Assembly (NCBI GenBank): GCA_039809495.1
Contig: JBDHVC010000005.1
Coordinates: forward strand, 82,511-146,510
Direction of reading: 5' to 3'
Length of the DNA: 64,000 nt
DNA from: JAFLCL01 sp039809495
GTDB taxonomy: Bacteria; Myxococcota_A; Polyangia; Polyangiales; Sandaracinaceae
The notes beneath the pieces were generated by a model. It saw only the letters and a list, made by a program, of their open reading frames with translations, was not told the DNA's origin and made no database searches. A program made the translations under genes and the position numbers. This document shows positions 9,042 through 17,282 of this stretch, piece after piece. The stretch's first letter is position 1. Every line of letters begins with the position of its first letter.

Positions 9042-10703
9042 CTCGGGCGCGAGCGCGCGCACGGCCCAGGCGGGGCCGCTCACGCTCGCGACGCACGCGG
9101 GGTCGACCCCGCGGCGCTCGGCCGCGGCTTGGACGAGCGCCGCGCCGAGCGCCGCGCTCCCCCGCGGGACCACGAGCTCGAGGCGCGAGCGCGCGAAGAC
9201 CCCCGCGACGAAGGCGAGCCGATCGACGGCCTCCTCCGGGACCTCCTCGCCGCGCGCGAGGGCGCGCGGGAGCGTCAGCGGGAAGCGCACGAGCGCGCGA
9301 GGCGTGCGCGAGCTCGTGCACCCGAGCGAGGGCTCCGCTGGCGGCGCCTCCGCTCGCGCGATCGTCGCGACGACGGCCGTCGCGAGGGGCGCGGGATCGG
9401 GCGCGGGGCTCGAGACCCGTCCGGCCGCGCGCTCGGCCTCCCACGCTCGGCGAAAAAGCCCCGCGAGCGTCACCCGCGCGCGCGGCGCGAGCCCCAAGAG
9501 CTCGACCTGCTCGCTCAGGCCGACGCGACCGATGCGGCCGAGGCGACCGAGCAGCTCGAGCAGGGGCGGCGCGCCCGCCATCTCCGCGATCCGACGCGCG
9601 GCCGAGGGGACGTCCCGATCGAGCAGCGCGGCGCCCTCGAGCCACGAGCGCGACCACGCGACGAGGCGCGCTCGCTCTTGGCGCACGATCGCCCGAGGAG
9701 CGACCACGACCCAAGGCGAGAGGCGCGGCGCATCCGCGCTCGAGAACCAGAACACGCGCCCCGCGGGCGGCGGCGCGAGCGCGCGGCCCTCGCGCTCGAT
9801 GGCGAGGAAGCTCGCGCGGGCGTCCTCGACGCCGACGGCGCGAACGCGCGCGGGATCGACGCCCATCTCCCTGAGCACGACGAGGAGCGGGAGCGACGCG
9901 CTCGAGCCCGCCGAGGAGGCGAGCGCGATCGACGCGGGCGGCGGATCGGCGCCGAGGGCCTCTGGCGAGGCGTAGAAGAGCGTGTCGCCGCGCGACCAGC
10001 CGGCGACGAGGAAGGCCTCGAGATCGAGCGCCGCGAGCCGCTCGTGGCTCTCGACCCAGCTCCCGAGCGTGAGGATCGCCACGTCCGCTCCGGACGGCGC
10101 GTCGCCGCCCCGCGCGAGGGCCTCCTCGACCGCGTCCACGTCGGCGAGCGCCGCGAACACCGCGTCCGAGCTCTCGGGCGCCGCGGGCGAGGCGCCGTCC
10201 GCGCCCACGACGAGCATCGGCGCCGCGACCTCCCAGCTCGTCGCGACCACGCGGAGCGGCCTCGTCGCGCGATCCTCGGCGGCTCGCCGCTCGCGCTCGT
10301 CGAGGGGGGGCTCGCTCGGTCGTGCCGACGCCGCCGAGGGCACCGTCGAGGGATCGTCCCCCGCCGCGCCCGGGACCGCGGGCGCGAGCGCGTCCGTCGG
10401 GCTCGCCTCGACGGAGCTCGCCTCGACGGAGCTCGCCTCGACGGAGCTCGCCTCGACGGGGTGCGGATCGAGCGGCGCGGATCCCTCGACCTCGGGCTCG
10501 AGAGCCGCGCGCGGCTCGTCCCGCTCGGGAAGAGGCGCGTCGAGCGCGCTCACCCCCGCGTCGCGCGGCTCGCCCGGCCCGCTCGCCTCGGTGGCGGGCT
10601 CCGGGCGTGGCGGCGCGGTCTCGGCGACGCGTCGATGCGCGACGTAGCCGACGAGGAGCGCCAAGAGCACGCCGATCAGCGCCGAGACGGCCGAGCGTCG
10701 CAT
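9039..10703 (-). CDS. membrane-anchored, substrate-binding-protein-like protein
   Basis: 554 residues. An N-terminal membrane segment (about residues 5-22, SALIGVLLALLVGYV) is followed by a ~130-residue Pro/Ala/Glu linker carrying a four-fold EASSV repeat, then a folded domain from about 150 on. PLRVVATSWEVAAPMLV, ILTLGSWVESHERLAALDLEAFLVAGWSRGDTLF and VVLREMGVDPARVRAVGVEDARASFLA resemble ABC-transporter periplasmic binding proteins of the NMT1/SsuA fold, but I see no clear signature, so this is inference. The start ATG 10703 is 1 base after the preceding gene's stop, so the two are translationally coupled. No ABC permease or ATPase is nearby. Confidence 0.55.
   Translation of the reverse strand: MRRSAVSALIGVLLALLVGYVAHRRVAETAPPRPEPATEASGPGEPRDAGVSALDAPLPERDEPRAALEPEVEGSAPLDPHPVEASSVEASSVEASSVEASPTDALAPAVPGAAGDDPSTVPSAASARPSEPPLDERERRAAEDRATRPLRVVATSWEVAAPMLVVGADGASPAAPESSDAVFAALADVDAVEEALARGGDAPSGADVAILTLGSWVESHERLAALDLEAFLVAGWSRGDTLFYASPEALGADPPPASIALASSAGSSASLPLLVVLREMGVDPARVRAVGVEDARASFLAIEREGRALAPPPAGRVFWFSSADAPRLSPWVVVAPRAIVRQERARLVAWSRSWLEGAALLDRDVPSAARRIAEMAGAPPLLELLGRLGRIGRVGLSEQVELLGLAPRARVTLAGLFRRAWEAERAAGRVSSPAPDPAPLATAVVATIARAEAPPAEPSLGCTSSRTPRALVRFPLTLPRALARGEEVPEEAVDRLAFVAGVFARSRLELVVPRGSAALGAALVQAAAERRGVDPACVASVSGPAWAVRALAPE
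10401..10460. repeat. four-unit 15-bp tandem repeat inside coding sequence
   Basis: Four units of GCTCGCCTCGACGGA (the last differing at its final base) in the linker of the binding-protein-like gene; encodes EASSV repeats. In frame, so copy-number change would only alter linker length. Confidence 0.85.
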
Positions 10704-10704
10704 G

Positions 10705-11250
10705 TCAGCGGGCCCCTTCCGCGTCGGCCGGCTCCGCGGCGCTGGCGCCGCCATCGCGGTCGGCTCCGCGGGCCGCCTCCGCGTCGGCCGGCTCCGCGAG
10801 CGCGTCCCGCTCGACGACGCCTCCCGCGTCCACGGGCGCCTCGGGCGCGCCCGTCAGGAAGTCCGCGACGGCCGCGAGCCCGGGGCCGCCGGCCCGCTCC
10901 GAGAACGTGACGAGCGGGTCGTGCAGCCAGCCCGCGAGCGGGCCGAAGAAGAGCGTCGCGAGCGAGAGCCAGCCGATCGCGAGCACGTCGACGACGAGCG
11001 CCGGCCGATCGCGGAGCCGCACGGTGAGGAGCCCTGGCAAGAGGACCAAGGCCGCGCCGAGCGCGAGCGCGATCCGCGCGTCCTCGACGAAGACGCCGAG
11101 CCACGCGGCGATCGCCGTCGCCGCGAGGACGAGCCCGAGCGCGATCGCGAGCCCCCGCAGCACGCCGTGGGCGCGCGCCGAGGGAGCGCCGGGCTGGGCC
11201 GCGGCGGCCTTGACCTTGGGTGAGTCCTGGGTTCGCTCGGTGGTCGGCAT
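10705..11250 (-). CDS. small multi-pass membrane protein of unknown function
   Basis: 181 residues starting MPTTERTQD at ATG 11250. About three membrane segments: GLAIALGLVLAATAIAAWLG, IALALGAALVLLPGLL and VVDVLAIGWLSLATLFFGPLAGWL; then a charged acidic/Ala-rich tail. I do not recognise a family. It ends one base before the start of the downstream anchored binding-protein-like gene, so they form a two-gene unit and may act together at the inner membrane. Confidence 0.7.
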   Translation of the reverse strand: MPTTERTQDSPKVKAAAAQPGAPSARAHGVLRGLAIALGLVLAATAIAAWLGVFVEDARIALALGAALVLLPGLLTVRLRDRPALVVDVLAIGWLSLATLFFGPLAGWLHDPLVTFSERAGGPGLAAVADFLTGAPEAPVDAGGVVERDALAEPADAEAARGADRDGGASAAEPADAEGAR

Positions 11251-11415
11251 GGGCCCCGTCGGCCGAGGTGGCGTACCACGCTCACGCCGCGACGGGAACG
11301 AAACGACGAGAGTGACGCGCCGACGCGCGCTCGCGGCGTGAGCCCGTCGAGCCGGCTCGAGCTGCTCCTCGGTCACCTGAGCCAAGCTCGAGCGGGGCCC
11401 CGAGTCGAACGCGCG

Positions 11416-12147
11416 ATGACGGCCCTCTCTTGCGCCACGTCGCCGCGGGGGACGCGCTCGGAGCGCGGGCGGCGAGCCGTCGTGAGCCTCTGCGTCCTCG
11501 CCGCGACGACGCTGGCCGCGCCCGTCGTCTCGAGCGGCCTCGCGCCGCCGCTCACGCCGAGCGAACCCCTCGCGCGCGCCGCAAGGACGCCGCCCGAGCC
11601 CTCGAGCGCGCGGACGGCGATCGCGTGGAGGCCGAGCCCCTCGCTCGCGCTCGCCCCCGATCACCTCGGGGCGAGCGTCCCCGTCCCCCACGCACCCGCG
11701 CTCTTGGGGTGGGGGAACATCCAGCTCTACGCGCGCCCGCTCGACGACGAGCTCTTCGTGCGGGTCGTCGTCGGCTCGCCCACGCGAGAGCAGCGCTGGA
11801 GCCGCCCCTGCGACGTCGTGCTCCGCATCGACGGGGACACGATCGTCCAGGCCGCCGAGCCCGTCGGGGCCCGCGTCGACGACACCCTCTTCCACGACGC
11901 GCTCCGCTTCGAGCTCCGGATCGACGTCGTGCGGCGGCTCGCGCGGGCGTCCCACGCGGAGAGCTCGTTCTGCGGCGATCGGATCGGGCTCGGCCCCGAG
12001 GATCGCGCGATCTTGCGGCGCTTCGTCGAGGAATTCGACGCGCGCGCGCTCGCGCTCCCGCCCCAGCGCGAGACGCCGGTCGCGCGGATGCCGACGGATC
12101 CCGACGCGATCGTCGACGATCCCGACCTCTTCCTCGAGCCGACTTGA
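11416..12147 (+). CDS. secreted hypothetical protein
   Basis: 243 residues. ATG 11416 gives an Arg-rich n-region followed by a hydrophobic signal segment, VVSLCVLAATTLAAPVVS, so export is likely. The mature part has a folded stretch (LGWGNIQLYARPLDDELFVRVVVGS...VLRIDGD) and ends in an acidic tail. No family recognised. It is followed after 30 bases by another small exported protein on the same strand. Confidence 0.6.
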   Translation: MTALSCATSPRGTRSERGRRAVVSLCVLAATTLAAPVVSSGLAPPLTPSEPLARAARTPPEPSSARTAIAWRPSPSLALAPDHLGASVPVPHAPALLGWGNIQLYARPLDDELFVRVVVGSPTREQRWSRPCDVVLRIDGDTIVQAAEPVGARVDDTLFHDALRFELRIDVVRRLARASHAESSFCGDRIGLGPEDRAILRRFVEEFDARALALPPQRETPVARMPTDPDAIVDDPDLFLEPT

Positions 12148-12165
12148 GCGAGCGAGCCGCGGCGC

Positions 12166-12171
12166 TATCAC
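12166..12171 (+). promoter_or_regulatory. candidate -10 hexamer 6 bases before a start codon
   Basis: TATCAC followed by exactly 6 bases and ATG 12178. One of a set of similarly placed TAnnnT/TATCAC hexamers suggesting a leaderless mRNA. Confidence 0.35.
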
Positions 12172-12177
12172 GGCGCG

Positions 12178-12648
12178 ATGCCCTCTCTCCGCTCGCTCCG
12201 CCGCCTCCTCGTCCGAGCGTGCGTGGGCGCAGCGGTCTCGAGCCTCGGCGCACTCGGCTGCGGGGGCTCGCCCGTCGACGCGACCCCCAGCTCGGCCGCC
12301 CGCGCGTTCGTCGAGAGCGCGCAGCGCGACGACGCGCGTGGGAGGGAAGAGGTGTATCGCTTGATGTGCCCCGAGGCCCAGGTCGCGCTCGCGGAGCTCG
12401 CGCGTGGCTCCGCGGCGCTCGGATCGCGGGGGTTCGAGCCCTGGGAGATGCTCGCCGAGGGGCGGGTCGTCGTGCTCAACCCACCGCGCCGCGCGAGCGC
12501 CTACCACGAGCGGAGCGGCGACGGCGAGGCGGATCGGCGGATCGTCGACGTCTTCGACGAGGGCGGCGCCGCCCACCCGCTCACGCTCCTCCGGGTCGAG
12601 GGGAGCTGGTGCGTCAGCGTCGAGATCCCCCCACCCGAGCGCGGGTGA
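12178..12648 (+). CDS. small lipoprotein of unknown function
   Basis: 156 residues. The N-terminus has basic residues, a hydrophobic core and a lipobox LGALGC with the lipidated Cys at 28. The mature domain begins DATPSSAARAFVESAQRDD, contains VYRLMCPEAQVALAELARG and ends WCVSVEIPPPERG; this pattern, a helix followed by beta strands, recalls NTF2-like/DUF4878 lipoproteins, but I cannot confirm it. The stop is the TGA of a TGACAGCGCGCC motif, a short relative of the dispersed hairpin repeat. Confidence 0.6.
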   Translation: MPSLRSLRRLLVRACVGAAVSSLGALGCGGSPVDATPSSAARAFVESAQRDDARGREEVYRLMCPEAQVALAELARGSAALGSRGFEPWEMLAEGRVVVLNPPRRASAYHERSGDGEADRRIVDVFDEGGAAHPLTLLRVEGSWCVSVEIPPPERG

Positions 12649-12675
12649 CAGCGCGCCCCACTCGGCGCGGGTGAG
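12646..12675 (+). repeat. short relative of the dispersed element at a stop codon
   Basis: TGACAGCGCGCCCCACTCG begins with the stop codon itself and matches the first bases of copies A-C, then diverges. Sits in the 95-base gap before the thiolase gene. Confidence 0.5.
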
Positions 12676-12743
12676 CGTGCGCTCCTCACGAGGGGCGCAC
12701 GCGAGGCGGCGAGCGTGCTACGCCTGAGCCCCGAGGTGTTTCG

Positions 12744-13907
12744 ATGACCGACGTCGTGATCGCAGAGGCCGTTCGTTCGGCCGTGGGCCGTGGCCACAAG
12801 GGTTCGCTCGCCGAGCGCCGCCCGGATGAGTTCGCAGCGGAGGTGGTGAAGGGGCTGCTCGCGCGCGTCCCCTCGCTCGACCCGAAGGACGTCGAGGACG
12901 TCGTGATGGGCTGCGCGATGCCCGAGGGCGAGCAGGGCCTGAACGTCGCGCGCGTCGTCGGCATGCTCGCCGGCCTGCCCGAGACGACGCCCGCCATGAC
13001 GATCAACCGCTTCTGCTCGAGCGGCCTGCAGGCCATCGCGATCGCGGCGGGCGAGATCCTGCTCGGCACCTCCGACGTCGTCGTCGCCGGTGGGCTCGAG
13101 TCGATGAGCATGGTGCCGATGACGGGCAACAAGCTCTCGGCCTCCTCGGAGGCGATGGAGAAGGTCGCCGCCGTCTACACGCCGATGGGCATCACGGCCG
13201 AGAACGTCGTCAAGCGCTTCGGCATCTCGCGCACCGAGCAGGACGAGTTCGCGCTCGGCTCGCAGCAGAAGGCCGCCGCCGCGATCAAGGAGGGCAAGTT
13301 CAAGGACGAGATCGTGACGGTGCACGGCGTCCGCTACGAGGGGCAGAACCGCCACCTCTTCGACTTCACCGTCGACGAGCTCCCGCGCCCCGACACGACG
13401 ATGGAGGGCCTCGCCGCGCTCCGCCCCGCGTTCGCGAAGGACGGCTCGGTCACGGCGGGCAACAGCTCGCCCATCTCGGACGGCGCGGCCGCCGCGCTCG
13501 TGATGAGCAAGGCGAAGGCGGAGGCGCTCGGCGTGAAGCCCCTCGGCTACTTCCGGCACTTCGTCTCGGTCGGCGTCGACCCCTCGGTGATGGGGATCGG
13601 GCCCGTCCCGGCGGTGCGCAAGCTGCTCCACAAGACCGGGCTCAAGATCGATCAGATCGACGTCATCGAGCTGAACGAGGCGTTCGCGTGCCAGTCGGTC
13701 TACTGCGCGAGGGAGCTCGGGCTGCCCAAGGATCGGCTGAACATCAACGGCGGCGCGATCGCCCTCGGCCACCCGCTCGGCTGCACGGGCGCGAAGCTCG
13801 TCGCGACGGCGCTCCACGAGCTCAAGCGCCGCGGCGGCCGCTACGCGATCGTCACGATGTGCATCGGCGGCGGGATGGGCGCGGCGGGCCTGCTCGAGCG
13901 GGCGTGA
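12744..13907 (+). CDS. acetyl-CoA acyltransferase (thiolase)
   Basis: Catalyses CoA-dependent cleavage or formation of 3-oxoacyl-CoA. 387 residues. Nucleophile Cys91 in NRFCSSGLQ; the GHPLG histidine motif in GGAIALGHPLGCTGAK; C-terminal Cys373 in CIGGGMGAA; and NEAFA. The spacing and the long central insertion suit a FadA-like degradative thiolase better than a biosynthetic acetoacetyl-CoA thiolase, but chain-length preference cannot be read. A GAGGTG ribosome-binding site lies 8 bases before the ATG. No fadB/fadJ partner adjoins it. Confidence 0.93.
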   Translation: MTDVVIAEAVRSAVGRGHKGSLAERRPDEFAAEVVKGLLARVPSLDPKDVEDVVMGCAMPEGEQGLNVARVVGMLAGLPETTPAMTINRFCSSGLQAIAIAAGEILLGTSDVVVAGGLESMSMVPMTGNKLSASSEAMEKVAAVYTPMGITAENVVKRFGISRTEQDEFALGSQQKAAAAIKEGKFKDEIVTVHGVRYEGQNRHLFDFTVDELPRPDTTMEGLAALRPAFAKDGSVTAGNSSPISDGAAAALVMSKAKAEALGVKPLGYFRHFVSVGVDPSVMGIGPVPAVRKLLHKTGLKIDQIDVIELNEAFACQSVYCARELGLPKDRLNINGGAIALGHPLGCTGAKLVATALHELKRRGGRYAIVTMCIGGGMGAAGLLERA

Positions 13908-13938
13908 GCGGCGAGGAGCCTCCGAGGCTCGAGCGACG

Positions 13939-13944
13939 TATCCT
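13939..13944 (+). promoter_or_regulatory. candidate -10 hexamer 6 bases before a start codon
   Basis: TATCCT, then 6 bases, then ATG 13951. The same arrangement occurs at 17271. Confidence 0.35.
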
Positions 13945-13950
13945 ACGAGG

Positions 13951-15723
13951 ATGAGCGGCGCTCGAGCCTCGACGAATTGGACGGCTCGCCTCCTCGGGGT
14001 CGGCGCGCTCGTCTCGCTCGCGCTCGGCGGCGCGGCGCTCGCCGACGCGGTCGTGCTCCACGAGTACGTCCCGAACCTCGGGGCGGACGAGGGCTCCTCG
14101 CTCGTCTCGAACCGGAGCGCCGAGCCCGCGGCGATCGTCTACGCGGGCGAGCTCCTGCACGCGCCGAGCGACGGCCCCCCGACGTCGAGCGAGCGCGTGA
14201 TCGAGGCGAGCCCGGCCTCGAGCGAGAGCTCCCCCGACGACGCCTCGTCGCTCGCGTCCTTCGCGCCCGATCGCGTGACGGCGCTCCACGGCGCCGTGCC
14301 CTACTTCGAGGTGTTCACGCCGGCGATCGCCCCCTACAAGCGGGTGAGCGCGCTCGACGCCGTCTCGCTCGGCCCGGGCTCGGTGCCGATCCTCGTCGTG
14401 GGCCACCCGCACCGCGAGCGCGTGGCGATCGAGGGGCCCGGGACCGCGCCGCCCGATGGGCGGATGCGCGATCGCTTCTGGGGCTCGGTCGTCCTCGACT
14501 TCACGTCGGGCCGCGAGGTGCCCTTCCCGTCCGTCTCGCCCGAGTCGCGGCTGCTCTCGCTCCGCACCAACCCCGAGGTCCCGCTCCACCTCGAGCGCGA
14601 CGGGTCCGGCAATTTCTTCGCGGTGCTCGAGCCCCGCGCGAGCGCGACGCAGACGCGGGTCGTCTTTCTGACCGACGCGCCGCGGTCCTACTTCGGCTTC
14701 CAAGCGAACCAGCGCTTCCCAGCCGTCCGCGCCGACGCGCTCGGCGGCGAGGTCGCTCCGCTCCCGCCCTCGGTGCTGCGCGATGCGAACCTCTTCGCGC
14801 GCGAGCTCGGCCTCTCTCGCGAGAGCCGCTTCGGCGAGGCGCTCGGCACGCTCGTGCGTCACTTCCGCTCGTTCGTCGAGAGCGACACGCCGCCCTCGGA
14901 CACGGGGAACGTCTACCTCGACCTCGCGCGCGGGATGCTCGGCGTCTGTCGGCATCGCGCCTACGCGTTCGTCATCACCGCGAGCGCGCTCGGCATCTCG
15001 TCGCGCTTCGTGAGCAACGAGGCGCACGCGTGGGTCGAGGTCCACCTCCCCGAGCACGGGGGCTGGCTGCGGATCGACCTCGGCGGCTCGGCCGGCGGGC
15101 TCGATCCGCGCAACGTCGAGCAGGGGCCGAGCTACGACGCCCACCTCGCGGATCCCTTCCCCCGCCCCCCCGAGTACCAGGAGGCCCTCGCGCGGGCGGC
15201 GGCCTCGAACCCATCGAGCGGAGGCGGCGCGAGCGGAGGCGGCGCGAGCGGAGGCGGCGCGGGCGGAGGCGGCGCCAGCGGGGGCGGCGCGAGCCCTCGA
15301 TCCTCCGGAGCGACGGGCGCGTCGGGCCCTCCGGCCGGCGCGACCTCCGCCGACGAGGCGAGCGTCGAGCGCGACGACGGCTCGCCCAGCCGCCCCGAGC
15401 ACCTGACCGACGATCCGAGCGGCTCGGGCCCTCGGAGCGCGGTCCGGCTCGCGGTGGCGCACGCCTCGGCCGAGGTCTTCCGCGGGCAGACCCTCGAGGT
15501 GAGCGGGAGCGCGACGAGCGAGGGCCACCCCGCCGCGGGCCTGCGCGTCGAGATCGTCCTCGTCGAGGAGGCCCGCGAGCGGCTGCTCGGCGCGAGCGTG
15601 ACGAGCGAGGGCGGCGTGTTCCATGGCGTCTTCGGCGTGCCGCCCGACGTCGCCACCGGGCCCCACCACCTCGTCGTCCGCACGCCCGGCGACGCGCGCT
15701 ACCTCGCCGCCGTCGCGGACTGA
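13951..15723 (+). CDS. exported transglutaminase-like protein with Gly-rich linker
   Basis: 590 residues. An N-terminal membrane/signal segment (LLGVGALVSLALGGAALAD) is followed by a poorly conserved region and a transglutaminase core with Cys333 (GMLGVCRHRAYAF), His359 (EAHAWVEV) and Asp376 (LRIDLGG), the complete catalytic triad. A linker of five (S/G)GGGA repeats follows near 423-447, then a C-terminal beta-rich domain of about 95 residues (VFRGQTLEVSGSA...HHLVVRTPGDARYLA) that looks Ig/CNA-B-like. It may act as a protease-like or cross-linking enzyme in the envelope; substrate unknown. It resembles the soluble part of TgpA-type proteins but lacks their multi-pass membrane domain. Confidence 0.75.
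   Translation: MSGARASTNWTARLLGVGALVSLALGGAALADAVVLHEYVPNLGADEGSSLVSNRSAEPAAIVYAGELLHAPSDGPPTSSERVIEASPASSESSPDDASSLASFAPDRVTALHGAVPYFEVFTPAIAPYKRVSALDAVSLGPGSVPILVVGHPHRERVAIEGPGTAPPDGRMRDRFWGSVVLDFTSGREVPFPSVSPESRLLSLRTNPEVPLHLERDGSGNFFAVLEPRASATQTRVVFLTDAPRSYFGFQANQRFPAVRADALGGEVAPLPPSVLRDANLFARELGLSRESRFGEALGTLVRHFRSFVESDTPPSDTGNVYLDLARGMLGVCRHRAYAFVITASALGISSRFVSNEAHAWVEVHLPEHGGWLRIDLGGSAGGLDPRNVEQGPSYDAHLADPFPRPPEYQEALARAAASNPSSGGGASGGGASGGGAGGGGASGGGASPRSSGATGASGPPAGATSADEASVERDDGSPSRPEHLTDDPSGSGPRSAVRLAVAHASAEVFRGQTLEVSGSATSEGHPAAGLRVEIVLVEEARERLLGASVTSEGGVFHGVFGVPPDVATGPHHLVVRTPGDARYLAAVAD
15217..15291. repeat. five-unit 15-bp in-frame tandem repeat
   Basis: Five units close to AGCGGAGGCGGCGCG, coding for (S/G)GGGA, the flexible linker of the transglutaminase-like protein. 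Confidence 0.9.
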
Positions 15724-15848
15724 TCCGCGCCTCTCCAGCTCGCCCGCGGAGCGCGTGGACCGCGCCGATCCGTGCTACCCCTCGCGCGCTCGCGCGCTCC
15801 TCGCGTCCCGCACCGGCGAGGGCCCGCGCTTCGACGAGAGAGGTCTCC

Positions 15849-17195
15849 ATGTCGCGCATCCATCGCTCGCTCCCCCCTGCCGGCACCCGCATCGGCCTCG
15901 CGTTCTCGGGCGGCCTCGACACACGCTGCGCCGTCGCGTGGATGCAGAAGAAGGGCCTCGAGGTCTACGCGTACACGGCCGATCTCGCGCAGCCGGACGA
16001 GAAGGATCCCGCGGAGATCCCGCCCGTCGCGCTCCAGCACGGCGCGAAGGTGGCGCGCCTGCTCGACTGCCGCGAGGCGATGGTGCGCGAGGGCCTCATC
16101 GCGATCCAGTGCGGCGCCTTCCACCTCGGCGTGGGCGGTAAGAAGTACTTCAACACGACGCCACTCGGCCGCGCCGTGACGACGACGGCCATCGTGCGCG
16201 CGATGAAGAGCGACGACGTGCACGTCTTCGGCGACGGCTCGACGCACAAGGGCAACGACATTCAGCGCTTCTACCGCTACGGGATCTTCGTGAACCCCGC
16301 GCTCAAGATCTACAAGCCCTGGCTCGATCGCGCGTTCGTCGAGGAGCTCGGGGGCCGCAAGGAGATGAGCGAATTCCTCGAGGCGGCGGGCCTCCCCTAC
16401 AAGATGGGCAAGGAGAAGGCGTACTCGACGGACTCGAACGTCCTCGGCGCGACGCACGAGGCGAAGGATCTCGAGCGCCTCGACGTCGGCATGAAGATCG
16501 TCGAGCCGATCATGGGCGTCGCGCACTGGAAGAAGGACGTCGCGATCGAGCCGGAGGTCGTCGAGCTCGAGTTCGCCGAGGGCGTGCCCGTGAAGATCGG
16601 CGGCAAGACGTTCCCCTCGATCGTCGAGCTCTTCCTCGAGTGCAACGCCATCGGCGGCCGCCACGGCCTCGGGATGAGCGATCAGATCGAGAACCGCGTC
16701 ATCGACGCGAAGAGCCGCGGCATCTACGAGGCGCCCGGCATGGCTCTCCTCCACGTCGCCTACGAGCGCCTGCTCTCGGCGATCCACAACGAGGCGACGA
16801 CCGACCAGTACTTCACCCTGGGCCGCCGCCTCGGGCGCCTCCTCTACGAGGGGAAGTGGTTCGACCCCGAGGCCATGATGCTCAAGGACGCGCTCAGCCG
16901 CTGGGTCGCGACCAGCATCACCGGCAGCGTGACGCTCGAGCTGCGCCGCGGCGACGACTACACGATCCTCGAGACGCACGCCGCGTACATGAGCTACGGC
17001 CCCGACAAGCTCTCGATGGAGCGCGTCGAGGATCCCGCCTTCACGCCCGAGGACCGCATCGGCGCGCTCGAGCTCTTGAACCTCCCCGTGAGCGACAACC
17101 GCGCGCTCTTGCTCCACCACCTCGACGGCGTGAAGCGGCTCGCGCGGGGCGAGGACGTGAAGGCGCTCCCGATGACGCTCCCGATCGAGGAGTGA
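15849..17195 (+). CDS. argG: argininosuccinate synthase
   Basis: Joins citrulline and aspartate using ATP in arginine biosynthesis. 448 residues, matching the longer type-2 enzyme (E. coli-like) rather than the ~400-residue type. The P-loop-like AFSGGLDTR is at the N-terminus; also CGAFHLG, GDGSTHKGNDIQRF and GVAHWKKD. The start ATG 15849 was chosen by the normal N-terminus; a GAGAGG site lies upstream. The gene is not in an arg operon here. The stop has the recurring TGACGGCGC context. Confidence 0.96.
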   Translation: MSRIHRSLPPAGTRIGLAFSGGLDTRCAVAWMQKKGLEVYAYTADLAQPDEKDPAEIPPVALQHGAKVARLLDCREAMVREGLIAIQCGAFHLGVGGKKYFNTTPLGRAVTTTAIVRAMKSDDVHVFGDGSTHKGNDIQRFYRYGIFVNPALKIYKPWLDRAFVEELGGRKEMSEFLEAAGLPYKMGKEKAYSTDSNVLGATHEAKDLERLDVGMKIVEPIMGVAHWKKDVAIEPEVVELEFAEGVPVKIGGKTFPSIVELFLECNAIGGRHGLGMSDQIENRVIDAKSRGIYEAPGMALLHVAYERLLSAIHNEATTDQYFTLGRRLGRLLYEGKWFDPEAMMLKDALSRWVATSITGSVTLELRRGDDYTILETHAAYMSYGPDKLSMERVEDPAFTPEDRIGALELLNLPVSDNRALLLHHLDGVKRLARGEDVKALPMTLPIEE

Positions 17196-17270
17196 CGGCG
17201 CCCCTCGCTCGAGCCCGCACGCCCCTCGCCCGAGGCCTAGGCCGGCTCGCGGAGCGCCCGGCCCGAGTGG

Positions 17271-17276
17271 TATCCT
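17271..17276 (+). promoter_or_regulatory. candidate -10 hexamer 6 bases before a start codon
   Basis: TATCCT, then 6 bases, then ATG 17283. No TTGACA-like -35 is visible at the expected distance. Confidence 0.35.
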
Positions 17277-17282
17277 CGAGGG

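Noticed and set aside
5501..9874. Very long Arg/Ala-rich open frame on the plus strand (and similar ones at 15699-19700, 34789-38169, 52177-55419)
   Set aside because: They run antisense or out of frame through well-identified genes, have extreme Arg/Ala/Pro composition and no domain signature; they are a by-product of GC-rich third positions.
15217..15291. Gly-rich repeat as a sign of transfer or PE-PGRS-like protein
   Set aside because: Only five short linker units in an otherwise ordinary transglutaminase-like protein; slippage within a linker explains it.
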